64,000 bases of DNA from Spirochaetales bacterium (GCA_016930085.1 JAFGHO010000029.1:17481-81480); one strand, 5' to 3'; positions 1 through 8,782 are shown, counted from the first letter of the stretch. The notes: generated from the letters alone by a model not told the origin. Numbers and translations: made by a program.

Positions 1-326
1 CACCGAAATTCCAGGTTTTGAGGGGTCCTTCGGTTCGTTTTTCGTCCCTTTATACCGTGGACAGAAAATCGAAACATGGTGCCCTCGCTTTACGAGTTCC
101 TCTGAAAACGAGAGTGTCGAGGTCGAAACGCCGTTGATAACGGGATAATAAGTGTCTGTAAATATTCCAATATGCATAGGTATGATCGTATTCTCCAGAT
201 TATGCCGCCTTTGTCAAGGGCTCATAGCCAAAAACTGTCTTACCCCGGATTATCCGTGCATACGGCCGTTTCCGTATCGACCTCCTCCGGCAGGGGTCCG
301 CACCGAATATATCGCAAAGACCGATG
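1..326. other. No gene recognised
   Basis: This stretch lies downstream of the glycoside hydrolase gene that ends at 327. Short open frames exist on both strands but none has a ribosome binding site, a recognisable motif or a plausible composition. I see no clear terminator, repeat or RNA gene. It may be the 3' flank of the hydrolase transcript or the edge of a gene outside the window. Confidence 0.5.
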
Positions 327-3300
327 TTACTTTTTACCCGAAAAACCGATACCCTCAAGAAAAAGATTTCGATCGCCTTCCGGTTTCCATTTGTCGTTTA
401 CATAGGTAACCGAAATCCTGTGAACACCGGCTTTCAGATGAACCGAACCGGCTTCAAAGGTAGTAGTGAAGGCGGATACCACCTCCGTCCCCGTTTTTTC
501 CTTATCATCGATTGAAATCCGTATAAGGGCGAATATACCGTCGAGCGGCGTCGAATATCCCCGGACAAATATCTCATAATCATCCTCTTCCCGGCAATAA
601 AAGTCCGCCGTCACGGTTCCCGCCGAATACAGCGCAATTTCGTTATCCGTCTGCCGGAAGTGGGCGATCTTCCCGGCGGGCTTGAAAAACGCAACCGGTA
701 TCCATTCCGGTTCGACCGGCGGCGGGACGAATGCCGCGCCGCAATTCGCAAGGAGTACCGATGCGTAACGCATTCCCCGGACCCGGTTGTGCCCCGCAGT
801 ATGCCACCTGACGCAGTCACAGACGATACGGCCGGCAGGCGGCGTATCGATCACCGCGATCGCCGGGGGGAGACTGATCAAATGAATCCCGTTTTCATCG
901 GCATCGACCTTCGAAATGATAACGGCATCGACACTGAGATTGCGGTCTTCCCCGTTTTTATAATAATCGTTTACGAAAGATAGTCTCAACGAACACCTCC
1001 CTGCGGGAAGACTCATGAAAGTATGGTAGGCTTTGACCTCACTACCGGTAAGCGCGATATAGGTCTCGGGGATTTCCTTCCCGGAGATAACCAGAAGCGG
1101 CCATATCCCCTCTGCCCGAGTTCCGCCGGCCATGACCGTTATTCTGTGCAATCCTTCGGAAAGGACATCGATCGTTCCTGAAACCGAACCGTTTGTGGCG
1201 AACCTGACCGTGCTCCCGCCGTCGGCAACTTCGACATATTTCCCTTCGCGTTCCCACGTTTCCACTTCATACCGCACCCCGTTGTCCTTCCCGGGGGCGA
1301 TATCCAGAACGGTATCGGCAATCGCCGGATCGGGATCGAACCCGCGCTGCCAGACCGGTTCTCGGTACTCCCCGATAAAAACAAGATCCTCCCGGCAGAT
1401 TCCCCCGGAAATCTCGTGATCCCCGTCAAGGAACGTCAGTGGACCGCTTCCCGCTGATAGTGTCAAATCCGGCATTGAAAGGGCCTTCATGAGTCTTTCG
1501 AAGGAGTCTTTTTCGGGACAATGCCAGTAGAGAACGGGCTTCCTTTTCTCATCGGTAAGATATTCCGCAAGCAGGGGGATTGATCGATCGAGGGCCTCCC
1601 CGCCGCCGTGAAGAAGAACCGGCCCCGTACCCCGTATATCCCGGGCGGCCGGAACCCCGGTGATCTCCCGGTAATCAAGTCCCATCAGGTCAAGCCGGTC
1701 GACGAAGGAACCGGCCTCCCTTCCTTCAGCCAGGACAGCGGATACGGAAGCGTGCCGGTATACCGGCGCGAGGAAGGAAATCGCGTTGCCGACGATCATA
1801 CGCGCCGAGGGTTCATCGGCACAGGAGGTACCGGCAAGCGCCTGACATAAAATGATTCGTCCCCTGCCGAAAGGAAGTTCCACAAGCGGGGACTGGTCGA
1901 GGCTGTTATCGCCCCCGGAAACAAGAAGGGCCTTTCCCCCGTGCCCTTCCGGCCGTACAATCTGTTTTTTCGCAACGTAATGGCCGTTCCGCCAGAATCT
2001 GAAGGCCCCGGCGGCGAGACCATCGAACAGAGGATGCCGGCGGTCGAGGGGAAAGGTCATCGTCGCCGGATGATCGACGAGCGATATACCGGCGGCGAGT
2101 CCTCCGAAAGTTTCCTGCTCCATGACAAAAAGACGTCCGCCATTTTCGAGAAACCTCCGAACATCGGCCGAACCTTCGACACCGCCGCCGATAACGGGAA
2201 GACCGTCAACCGCTTCCCGCTTATGGAGAGCATAAGGGCCGATGAGGAGTATCGTTTTTTCGGGCTGAAATCGCGAAATTTCCTTCAGGTTCGATATCCG
2301 GGAGGCATCGATTTTTTCTCCCCCCAACGCCCACCGCTTCCCCGGATCGTAAATCGCAAGAGCTATCCCTTTGGGTACGGTGAGCGGTTTTTTTTCGAAG
2401 ATGGAAAAGGCCGTCTCCGTCGAATGAACAATCTTTCCGTCCGTTTCGAGTGAGGCGGTAAACTTCCTTCCCCCGACGCATTCGGCATCCGGCATCGGAA
2501 CATTGACCGTCGCGACGGTACGCCCGCCCGGACCCAGCTTAAAATCATCCGATTCACCGGATGCTATTCCCCGGAGGTTCCATTTCAGCTTCAGCGACAG
2601 CGCGCGGGGGCTGTCGTTGAACACATCGAAATGCCTCGACACAATTTCACCGGCAAAGAATCTCGAATCGAGTTCGCGCGCGAACGCCGCAACCGGTTCG
2701 TAAACCCGTTTCTGGGTCCGGAAGAGCACACCGCCGGTATCGATCCGCCCCCCCGAATCGGCGATCGTCCACGGACACATTCCCGAAACGCCGGCGCGCC
2801 GGTAGGCGATCGTCTGGAATTCCCATGCAAGCGCCTTCGCCCTGATGCGGTAGTCTTTCAGGTTTCCGTACGCCTCGTCCCCGAAAAAAACGGTGCCCGG
2901 AGCGTAATCCTCCCTCGGTATCCAGAGATACTCCCCGATGTAGAGGGGTTTTTCCCTGTCCCAGAAAAACTCTTCTCCCCTGCTTCCCATGAGTCCTCCC
3001 TCCGTCCCCGTTACGACCCTCTCGGAAAGCCAATCCGCGGTATCGGGATAATCCGAATATTCGGGCATTTCATGGGGATAGTGAAGACCGATGACATCTG
3101 CGACACCGCCGGGATCGAGATCGGCCTCATAGGTGACGAGATGGTCGGGATCGAGCTTTTTCAGTCTCACTCCCAAAGCGGCGAGATTTTTTTCCGCATT
3201 ATCCGAGTATCTCGACGCCCCGCAGTGGAGAAGTTCGTTTTCGATACTCCACATAACAAGGCACGGGTGATTCCGGTCCCTCAGGACCATGCCCGAAAGA

Positions 3301-4568
3301 TGATTCCAGACGTTTTCCCAGAAGCGATCGTCGTTATACGCATACCCCCCGCCCCCGTCGCACCAGAGGGCGCCTTCTTCGATTATCATAAGACCGATTT
3401 CGTCCGCCAGTGAAAGCCATTTGCGCTGCCACGGCTGTGTGTGAAAACGGAAAGCGACATTGTTTCCCGCCTTTATTGTCTCGAGGGCTTCCCGTACTTC
3501 CGCGTCCGTCTGATATGAGGAGGCCGGCCATCCGCTCGAGGCAAGAAGATGCCGCTTTACCCCGTTCAGATAGAACTCTGGCCCCTCGGCCCAGAGTTCC
3601 CTGAACCCTATCCGTTCGTCACAGGCATCGATGATCCGGCCGGTCGAAGCGTCCTCGAGAAAAAGACGCAGCCGGTATAAAAAGGGGTCCTCCGGCGACC
3701 AAAAACGGATCTCCCCGCCGAAGATGGAAACCGATAACGACCAGCCGCCCTTCTCATCGACAACCGAAGACCGAAGGGCCAAAACACACTCCCCGCGGTC
3801 CTCTCCGTCCGGATTTTCTTCGAAGACCTCCCCCCGGACGCGGAGGACGCGGGCGTAAGACGATGATGTTCCCCTTACCGAAAGGGTTTTCTTCCGGTAC
3901 GATGTCGAAACCGCGATATCGGAAAGGTGTGCGCGGGGACGCGCCGAGAGTATCACGTCGTCCCAGATACCGTAGGAGGTAAAGTGACCGCCGATCGGGG
4001 CGAGTATGTTCCCCGCGGGATATCCGCGTAAAGTATCCCACCCCGCCTCCGTCCCCGGAGGAATGGCGAATCCGGGTGCGAATGTCGCACTCCAGTCCCG
4101 GCAGCGGATGTCGAGCGTCACACTCCCTCCCGGCCTGATGTGGTCCGTCACATCGATTTCGAAAGGGGTCCATCCGTCGAGCCGCGAAGCGATCAGGCGG
4201 CCGTCGATATACACATGCGGATCGAATCTTGCCCCGACGAGCAGCAGGAAGACGGCCAGCCCGTCCCACTTATCCGGAATTCGGATGTCCCTCCGGTACC
4301 AGACATAGCGGCTCCCCCCGACCGCGTTGCCGCTTATCAGGCACGGAACACTCATGGTTTTCCATGCGGCGCTTTTGGCTACTGCGGCGCCTTCCGACGT
4401 CGTCGCCACCTGCCACTTTCCGTTCAGCGACAGTTCCTCTCTCTCTCCCGGCACAAGGGGTATTTCTTTTTGGGGGGCGGCGGACAGCCTCAGCGGAAGG
4501 CCTGGCGCAATGAACGTAATAAGACACACGATGTGAATCATGACACGGGAAACCTGCCGGGTGTTCAT
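327..4568 (-). CDS. Exported glycoside hydrolase family 2-type protein with two C-terminal carbohydrate-binding-like modules
   Basis: Probable exported beta-glycosidase of the GH2 (beta-galactosidase/glucuronidase/mannosidase) superfamily. Numbering from the chosen ATG at 4568 (1413 residues), a signal peptide covers about 1-31. A jelly-roll sugar-binding domain lies at about 45-205 and an immunoglobulin-like domain follows to about 325. A TIM barrel follows with the motif WSIENE, where Glu445 would be the acid/base, and YIGEYLW, where Glu546 is the likely nucleophile. After the barrel come a glutamine-amidotransferase-like beta/alpha region and two related modules, each containing a VND...DRNL motif as in calcium-dependent xylan-binding modules (CBM36/60 type). 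The open frame extends to 4637, but that start overlaps the upstream gene, whereas 4568 sits 4 bases after its stop and begins the signal peptide. The substrate cannot be read from the sequence. It is far longer than typical GH2 enzymes (600-1050 residues). Confidence 0.8.
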   Translation of the reverse strand: MNTRQVSRVMIHIVCLITFIAPGLPLRLSAAPQKEIPLVPGEREELSLNGKWQVATTSEGAAVAKSAAWKTMSVPCLISGNAVGGSRYVWYRRDIRIPDKWDGLAVFLLLVGARFDPHVYIDGRLIASRLDGWTPFEIDVTDHIRPGGSVTLDIRCRDWSATFAPGFAIPPGTEAGWDTLRGYPAGNILAPIGGHFTSYGIWDDVILSARPRAHLSDIAVSTSYRKKTLSVRGTSSSYARVLRVRGEVFEENPDGEDRGECVLALRSSVVDEKGGWSLSVSIFGGEIRFWSPEDPFLYRLRLFLEDASTGRIIDACDERIGFRELWAEGPEFYLNGVKRHLLASSGWPASSYQTDAEVREALETIKAGNNVAFRFHTQPWQRKWLSLADEIGLMIIEEGALWCDGGGGYAYNDDRFWENVWNHLSGMVLRDRNHPCLVMWSIENELLHCGASRYSDNAEKNLAALGVRLKKLDPDHLVTYEADLDPGGVADVIGLHYPHEMPEYSDYPDTADWLSERVVTGTEGGLMGSRGEEFFWDREKPLYIGEYLWIPREDYAPGTVFFGDEAYGNLKDYRIRAKALAWEFQTIAYRRAGVSGMCPWTIADSGGRIDTGGVLFRTQKRVYEPVAAFARELDSRFFAGEIVSRHFDVFNDSPRALSLKLKWNLRGIASGESDDFKLGPGGRTVATVNVPMPDAECVGGRKFTASLETDGKIVHSTETAFSIFEKKPLTVPKGIALAIYDPGKRWALGGEKIDASRISNLKEISRFQPEKTILLIGPYALHKREAVDGLPVIGGGVEGSADVRRFLENGGRLFVMEQETFGGLAAGISLVDHPATMTFPLDRRHPLFDGLAAGAFRFWRNGHYVAKKQIVRPEGHGGKALLVSGGDNSLDQSPLVELPFGRGRIILCQALAGTSCADEPSARMIVGNAISFLAPVYRHASVSAVLAEGREAGSFVDRLDLMGLDYREITGVPAARDIRGTGPVLLHGGGEALDRSIPLLAEYLTDEKRKPVLYWHCPEKDSFERLMKALSMPDLTLSAGSGPLTFLDGDHEISGGICREDLVFIGEYREPVWQRGFDPDPAIADTVLDIAPGKDNGVRYEVETWEREGKYVEVADGGSTVRFATNGSVSGTIDVLSEGLHRITVMAGGTRAEGIWPLLVISGKEIPETYIALTGSEVKAYHTFMSLPAGRCSLRLSFVNDYYKNGEDRNLSVDAVIISKVDADENGIHLISLPPAIAVIDTPPAGRIVCDCVRWHTAGHNRVRGMRYASVLLANCGAAFVPPPVEPEWIPVAFFKPAGKIAHFRQTDNEIALYSAGTVTADFYCREEDDYEIFVRGYSTPLDGIFALIRISIDDKEKTGTEVVSAFTTTFEAGSVHLKAGVHRISVTYVNDKWKPEGDRNLFLEGIGFSGKK

Positions 4569-4572
4569 CCGG

Positions 4573-5364
4573 TCAACCCGCGCGGGATGCGGCGTTTTCG
4601 AAATATTCCCAAAGGATTTCGGTAAGCTCGGGGACATACTCGATCTCGTAAATTATTTTGAGAAATCCGCCGACGTTTTTTTCTATCGAACCGATCGTCC
4701 CTTTTACGTTGAAACGGTATGTCTGGAAATACAGTTTCGAGACAAACCCGTATCCCTCTTTAAGATTCGGATCGACTCCCGGAATCGAAAGGGTGAGGTT
4801 GTTGACGGAAAGGGATATCAGTTTCGCTTCGACGGTCCGCTTTCCGATATGGCATTCGATATAATTATTGAATTTGAGAAGGCGGGAGGTATCGTTATTG
4901 ACGAAAACATGTCTGTCCTTCAGCTTCTCGTACTGTTTGCGTAAATTTGCCTTGAATGCAAGAAACTCGCCGATTATCGTGATGAGTGCTTCCGGATAGC
5001 TTTTATACGATACCTCGATGAGGCACATGTTCTCTTTTCCCTTTATCGGCTCGATCCTGTCGATAATGGCCCAGACGAAAAACTTGAGGGGTATGCCCTT
5101 GAGATCTTTCTGAAAGGTAAATTTGAGGGCAGCGAGTTTTGAGAGGTACTGCGTGAAAAAAGGAAGCTCCCTTTCGTTCAATACCGCGAAAAGAAGGGCT
5201 TTTTTCATTGACACCTGATACGGGGCGCAGATGATGATATAATTTTCGATTTTCAGGAGGGTTTGGGACTGCAGGAGCCCCATTTTCTGGATAGCGAACC
5301 GGTCAAGCCGTACGATATTCGACGAATATTCTTTCCAGTACGATTTTATTTTGCTTTTTACCAT
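4573..5364 (-). CDS. PilZ-like domain protein (possible c-di-GMP effector)
   Basis: Soluble protein of 263 residues from ATG 5364. It has an N-terminal alpha/beta region of about 150 residues, a short charged helix, and a C-terminal beta-barrel-like region of about 100 residues with the pattern LISLSVNNLTLSIP and a later G-F-L-K-I-I-Y strand. This two-domain build resembles PilZ proteins with an N-terminal YcgR-like partner domain. The usual RxxxR motif for c-di-GMP is not obvious, so nucleotide binding is uncertain. A TTG start at 5406 would add 14 residues, but it falls inside the promoter-like sequence at 5372-5402. I prefer ATG 5364 because the predicted transcript starts there. Its stop is 4 bases from the exported hydrolase gene, so the two are probably cotranscribed. 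Confidence 0.5.
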   Translation of the reverse strand: MVKSKIKSYWKEYSSNIVRLDRFAIQKMGLLQSQTLLKIENYIIICAPYQVSMKKALLFAVLNERELPFFTQYLSKLAALKFTFQKDLKGIPLKFFVWAIIDRIEPIKGKENMCLIEVSYKSYPEALITIIGEFLAFKANLRKQYEKLKDRHVFVNNDTSRLLKFNNYIECHIGKRTVEAKLISLSVNNLTLSIPGVDPNLKEGYGFVSKLYFQTYRFNVKGTIGSIEKNVGGFLKIIYEIEYVPELTEILWEYFENAASRAG

Positions 5365-5371
5365 CTCACTT

Positions 5372-5402
5372 ATAATATTATATGGATGGATGGCGGAGTC
5401 AA
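5372..5402 (-). promoter_or_regulatory. Sigma70-type promoter for PilZ-like gene
   Basis: Read on the minus strand, TTGACT (5402-5397) is followed after 19 bases by TATTAT (5377-5372), which would start transcription at about 5365, next to ATG 5364. An overlapping alternative is TTGCTT with an 18-base spacer and TATAAT (5382-5377), giving a leader of about 6 bases. Neither leaves room for a ribosome binding site. Confidence 0.45.
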
Positions 5403-5472
5403 GCAAAATACCTTTTTATTATCGAGTCCAACAAATACGGTCCCACAGGCGGCTATACCGACGATACACGGA

Positions 5473-5976
5473 TTATACAACCCTGTTTGATTGAAGCAGT
5501 CGCAATTCATGTATAAAATTCGGTGTTATTCTGAGATTGCCGGCGTTTGCCTTCAATTCGGAAACGGTAAAAAACCGCCCCTCGATCACTTCCTCCGGGG
5601 GAGGGAGGATATGTCCGTCGCAGATGATTTTGTAACTGTACACATATTCGCTTTCGTTTTCATTTCTCCAGATATAAGTAAAAAGAAAAACCGCCCGCGA
5701 GGTATCGATATCGAGCTCTTCCCGGCCTTCCCTTGCCAGGGCTTCGCCGATTGTCTCGCCGGCCGCGACATGGCCCCCGACCGATGTATCCCAGTATCCG
5801 GGGAAAAGATCCTTGGTGAGGGCGCGCCGCTGAAGGTATATCCTTCCTTCCGCATCGAAGACATGGAGGTGGACGACGGGATGAAGCAACCGGGGGTTCG
5901 AATGACACCGCGCGCGGGTGGCCGTTCCGTAAAACCGGCCGTTTTCATCCACAAGAGGAAGCATCTCCTCATTCAT
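5473..5976 (-). CDS. Nudix hydrolase (IPP isomerase/YfcD-like subgroup)
   Basis: Small Nudix pyrophosphohydrolase of 167 residues. The Nudix box runs from GHVAAGE to REELDI and fits GX5EX7REUXEEXGU, giving the helix that binds the divalent metal and positions the diphosphate. The N-terminal strand pattern (VDENGR, then VVHLHVFD, LQRR, FPGYWDTSVGGH) resembles YfcD and the isopentenyl-diphosphate isomerase subgroup. The start at 5976 has GGGAGGA 7 bases upstream and forms an ATGA overlap with the stop of the NeuB-like gene, so the two are translationally coupled. The substrate is unknown. The coupling suggests a role connected with sugar-acid or nucleotide-sugar metabolism, but that is inference. 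Confidence 0.85.
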   Translation of the reverse strand: MNEEMLPLVDENGRFYGTATRARCHSNPRLLHPVVHLHVFDAEGRIYLQRRALTKDLFPGYWDTSVGGHVAAGETIGEALAREGREELDIDTSRAVFLFTYIWRNENESEYVYSYKIICDGHILPPPEEVIEGRFFTVSELKANAGNLRITPNFIHELRLLQSNRVV

Positions 5977-7079
5977 ATGACATCCTCCCATGTAATCCCC
6001 TCGCCTTCGGGTACCGGCCGTTTCGCGGATTTTCCGCATATCAAGGAAAGGTATTCCGGCCCGATACCCGGCCGCAGATTTTTTTCAGTTCGGAGTATCG
6101 CCGTATTGTGCTGAGTGAAGAGCCCGCCCCGATCAATATCGGTAAGCGCATGGATAGACCGCCTGGTGGTCCGGTAATTGTTTTGTTCGGAAGCAGCGAG
6201 GCGTTTCACACCGTCCCCGAGCACCTTTTCGACCCGGCCTTCTCCGTATCTTTTTTTCATCGATAGAACCGTTTCCTCATAACCCGCCTCCTCCGCCCGG
6301 CGCACTTCGGCGGCCATGAGCGCGAAAGCGGAAGGCGGAAGAGCGATCGGATCGTCGAGGCCGCCGCCTTCGTTCGAGAGGGTGATATGTTTTTCGATGA
6401 TGCGCGCCCCTACCGCAGCGGAAAGGGCGGGCACCAGGACCGGATCGGCGGAATGATCGGAAACTCCCACCGGCACGCCGAAAAGATCCGAAAGAGGGGG
6501 AAGCAGCCTGAGGTTATATTCATCCTCAGGGGCCGGGTATGCGGTAATGCAGTGAAGGATGGCCGTATCGGCGCCCGTGACCGAGAGTGCGGTCTCGATA
6601 TCCCCGAGCCGGGACACCCCGGTCGAGAGAATGAGGGGGATATTGTAGGAGGCGGTTTCCTCGAGAAGGGGGAAGTGGTTGAGTTCCGGAGAAGCGATTT
6701 TGACCGCCTTGACGCCGATCCCTTTCAGGATACGGGCACTGCGAAGACCGAAAGCGGTACATAGGAAAAGAAGCCCCGAGGCTTCGGCGCGTTCCTTCAA
6801 CAGGAGGTAAAATCCTTCATCCCGTTCGAGGGCCTTGAACGAGGCATACAGGTCGACTTTGCCCCCGGGAAGTTCGACGGCGCCGGTACGGGGATGGCAG
6901 ATTTCATCGGCATAGACGAGTTGGAATTTCACGCAATCGGCGCCGGAGGTCCGTGCCGCGTCGATAAGCGAATACGCCGCATCGAGATCGCCGTGGTGCG
7001 ACGTTCCGGCCTCGGCGATGATAAGACAGGGTGACCGGTTTCCGACCGTTCTTTCTCCGATGTTTATCGACATTCCCAT
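5973..7079 (-). CDS. N-acetylneuraminate synthase family protein (NeuB/SpsE-like)
   Basis: Predicted condensing enzyme that joins phosphoenolpyruvate to an N-acetylated hexose to give a nonulosonic (sialic-type) acid. The 368-residue length is normal. Family motifs are visible in order: IAEAGTSHHGD near the N-terminus, VKFQ, the STG turn, LHCITAYP, the GVSDHS loop and IEKHIT, followed by a C-terminal SAF (antifreeze-like) domain from about residue 300 (RRSIHALTDI ... LRPGIGPEY). The classic family motif has NHxG where this protein has SHHG. It is the first gene of a two-gene unit with the Nudix hydrolase and is divergent from serS. No cytidylyltransferase or epimerase lies nearby, so the product may be used by a pathway encoded elsewhere. 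Confidence 0.85.
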   Translation of the reverse strand: MGMSINIGERTVGNRSPCLIIAEAGTSHHGDLDAAYSLIDAARTSGADCVKFQLVYADEICHPRTGAVELPGGKVDLYASFKALERDEGFYLLLKERAEASGLLFLCTAFGLRSARILKGIGVKAVKIASPELNHFPLLEETASYNIPLILSTGVSRLGDIETALSVTGADTAILHCITAYPAPEDEYNLRLLPPLSDLFGVPVGVSDHSADPVLVPALSAAVGARIIEKHITLSNEGGGLDDPIALPPSAFALMAAEVRRAEEAGYEETVLSMKKRYGEGRVEKVLGDGVKRLAASEQNNYRTTRRSIHALTDIDRGGLFTQHNTAILRTEKNLRPGIGPEYLSLICGKSAKRPVPEGEGITWEDVI

Positions 7080-7086
7080 GTCTCCG

Positions 7087-7116
7087 ATTATACGTTTTTT
7101 TCCGCATTTCCTGCAA
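7087..7116 (-). promoter_or_regulatory. Promoter of NeuB-like gene, predicted leaderless
   Basis: On the minus strand TTGCAG (7116-7111), an 18-base spacer and a perfect TATAAT (7092-7087) predict a start at about 7080, one base before ATG 7079. A GGAG lies only 3 bases before that ATG, and could serve the second ATG two codons later. Confidence 0.55.
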
Positions 7117-7154
7117 GCGGATTAAAATGTCGGCGTTATTGGAGAACGCCGTCT

Positions 7155-7183
7155 TTGACTAACTTCTCCATCTGTGATATGAT
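7155..7183 (+). promoter_or_regulatory. Promoter of serS, predicted leaderless
   Basis: TTGACT (7155-7160), a 17-base spacer and TATGAT (7178-7183) form a near-consensus sigma70 promoter. The usual distance places +1 at 7190, the A of the serS ATG. No Shine-Dalgarno sequence precedes the ATG. Confidence 0.65.
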
Positions 7184-7189
7184 CGGCCT

Positions 7190-8479
7190 ATGCTTGATAT
7201 AAACCTGATTAGAGAGAAAAAAGAGGAAGTGACGAAAGCCCTCCTCAAAAAAAATGCCTCAGTCGATTTCAGCGAAGTGATCGGCCTGGATGATGAACGC
7301 AGACGGCTTATCATCGAATCCGACACACTCAAGGCAAAACGGAACGAGGTGTCCGGTGCTATCCCGAAAATGAAAAAAGAAGGGAAAGCCGTGGACGGAC
7401 TTCTCGAGGAGATGAAAGGGGTGTCTGAAAAGATCAAGACGCTCGATACACGGCTTGCCGAAACAAAAGCCAGGATCAAGGAAATCCTCGAACGGCTCCC
7501 CAATATTCCGGACGACGATGTAAAACCCGGGGGCAAGGAGAACAACGAGGTCATCCGTACATTCGGCGAAAAACCCGCCTTTACCTTCAAGGCCAAAGAC
7601 CATATCGAACTCGCCACAGAATGTTCGCTCATCGATTACGAACGCGGGGTAAAAATGGGAGGAAACGGTTTCTGGTTATACAAGGGCGACGGTGCCCTTC
7701 TGGAGTGGGGCCTGCTCAATTATTTTATCGAAACACACCGCGCGGACGGCTACGAGTTCATCCTTCCCCCGCATATCCTCGGCTACGAATGCGGTTATAC
7801 CGCGGGGCAGTTTCCCAAGTTCGAAGACGACGTGTTTCATCTCGAGGCCGAAGACGGAAAGCATTTCAGCCACTTTCTCCTCCCCACGGCGGAGACCGCG
7901 CTGATCAATTATCACCGGGATGAAATACTCCGTGAAGAAGATCTGCCGAAAAAATATTTCGCCTACACACCGTGTTACCGGAAAGAGGCGGGTAGCTACC
8001 GTACCCAGGAACGGGGGATGATACGCGGCCATCAATTCAACAAAATCGAGATGTTTCAGTTTACCACCCCCGAAACATCGGCGGCCGCACTCGAACGACT
8101 GATACAAAAAGCGGAGGACCTCGTAAAAGGATTGGGACTCCATTACCGTGTCTCGAAACTCGCCGCCGCGGATTGCAGCGCGTCCATGGCAAAGACCTAT
8201 GATATCGAGGTCTGGATTCCAAGCATGAACGAGTACAAGGAAGTCAGTTCGGCCTCGAACGCGCGCGATTATCAGGCCCGGCGGGGGAACATCCGTTTCA
8301 AGCGGAAGGATACTGGAAAAAACGAGTATATCCACAGCCTCAACGCCTCTGGGCTTGCCACGAGCAGGCTCTTGCCGGCAATACTGGAGCAGTTCCAGCG
8401 GGAAGACGGAACGGTCGCCGTTCCGGATGTCCTCCGCCCATGGATGAAAAAAGAAACACTGGGAAAAAATCAGCGTTAA
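7190..8479 (+). CDS. serS: Seryl-tRNA synthetase
   Basis: Class II aminoacyl-tRNA synthetase that charges tRNA-Ser with serine in the cytoplasm. The 429-residue length is standard. An N-terminal antiparallel coiled coil (about residues 25-105, rich in Lys/Glu) would bind the tRNA variable arm. The catalytic core follows with motif 2 (PCYRKEAGSY, then ERGMIRGHQFNKIEM) and motif 3 (HSLNASGLATSRLLPAILEQ, then VPDVLRPW near the C-terminus). The start is the only plausible one: the coiled coil begins immediately, and the promoter at 7155-7183 predicts initiation on this ATG. It is monocistronic and convergent with proC, with a MITE-like element in between. Confidence 0.97.
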   Translation: MLDINLIREKKEEVTKALLKKNASVDFSEVIGLDDERRRLIIESDTLKAKRNEVSGAIPKMKKEGKAVDGLLEEMKGVSEKIKTLDTRLAETKARIKEILERLPNIPDDDVKPGGKENNEVIRTFGEKPAFTFKAKDHIELATECSLIDYERGVKMGGNGFWLYKGDGALLEWGLLNYFIETHRADGYEFILPPHILGYECGYTAGQFPKFEDDVFHLEAEDGKHFSHFLLPTAETALINYHRDEILREEDLPKKYFAYTPCYRKEAGSYRTQERGMIRGHQFNKIEMFQFTTPETSAAALERLIQKAEDLVKGLGLHYRVSKLAAADCSASMAKTYDIEVWIPSMNEYKEVSSASNARDYQARRGNIRFKRKDTGKNEYIHSLNASGLATSRLLPAILEQFQREDGTVAVPDVLRPWMKKETLGKNQR

Positions 8480-8555
8480 TCTTCGAATGTCAAGAATAAC
8501 TCGTATTGTTCGTATACCGCTTGATTATCGGGATATCCGAATATCGCGAAGAAAT

Positions 8556-8685
8556 AAGGGCACCTCTAAAAACTATCTTTTTATGATGTATATATGTCAT
8601 GTCACCTATAGAAAATAGTATAGAAACACAGCGGTTATTATAATTCTCTGTAAAATAAAAAGATAGTTTCCCTTTAGGCGCCCTT
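8556..8685. mobile_element. MITE-like element with imperfect ~30-bp terminal inverted repeats
   Basis: A 130-bp AT-rich stretch begins aagggcacct and ends in the complement aggcgccctt. The inner parts of the arms share a perfect 14-bp match (aactatctttttat at 8571-8584 and its complement at about 8655-8668). The left and right arms differ by a few substitutions and a 2-base gap. There is no coding capacity, which fits a non-autonomous miniature inverted-repeat element. No clear target-site duplication is visible. It sits between two convergent genes, where it would do least harm. Confidence 0.5.
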
Positions 8686-8710
8686 GTTGGCTTAAGGAAA
8701 TAATTTGCGG

Positions 8711-8741
8711 TTCTAAAAACCCTCAAAGCAGGTTTTTAGAA
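8711..8741. terminator. Perfect 11-bp hairpin between convergent serS and proC
   Basis: TTCTAAAAACC (8711-8721), a 9-base loop and GGTTTTTAGAA (8731-8741) form a perfect hairpin between the two convergent genes. It lacks a T-tract on either side, so factor-independent termination is uncertain. The arm sequence resembles the outer arms of the neighbouring 8556-8685 element (ctctaaaaact), so it may be a second, decayed copy end. Confidence 0.35.
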
Positions 8742-8782
8742 GTGACCATAATTTTGCGGATCGGCACCTCCCGACCCGGCCG

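Noticed and set aside
2631..3413. A 260-codon plus-strand frame inside the glycoside hydrolase gene
   Set aside because: It is antisense to the TIM-barrel region and is explained by base composition.
7080..7189. T-box riboswitch before serS
   Set aside because: The promoter lies directly against the ATG, leaving no room for a leader RNA.
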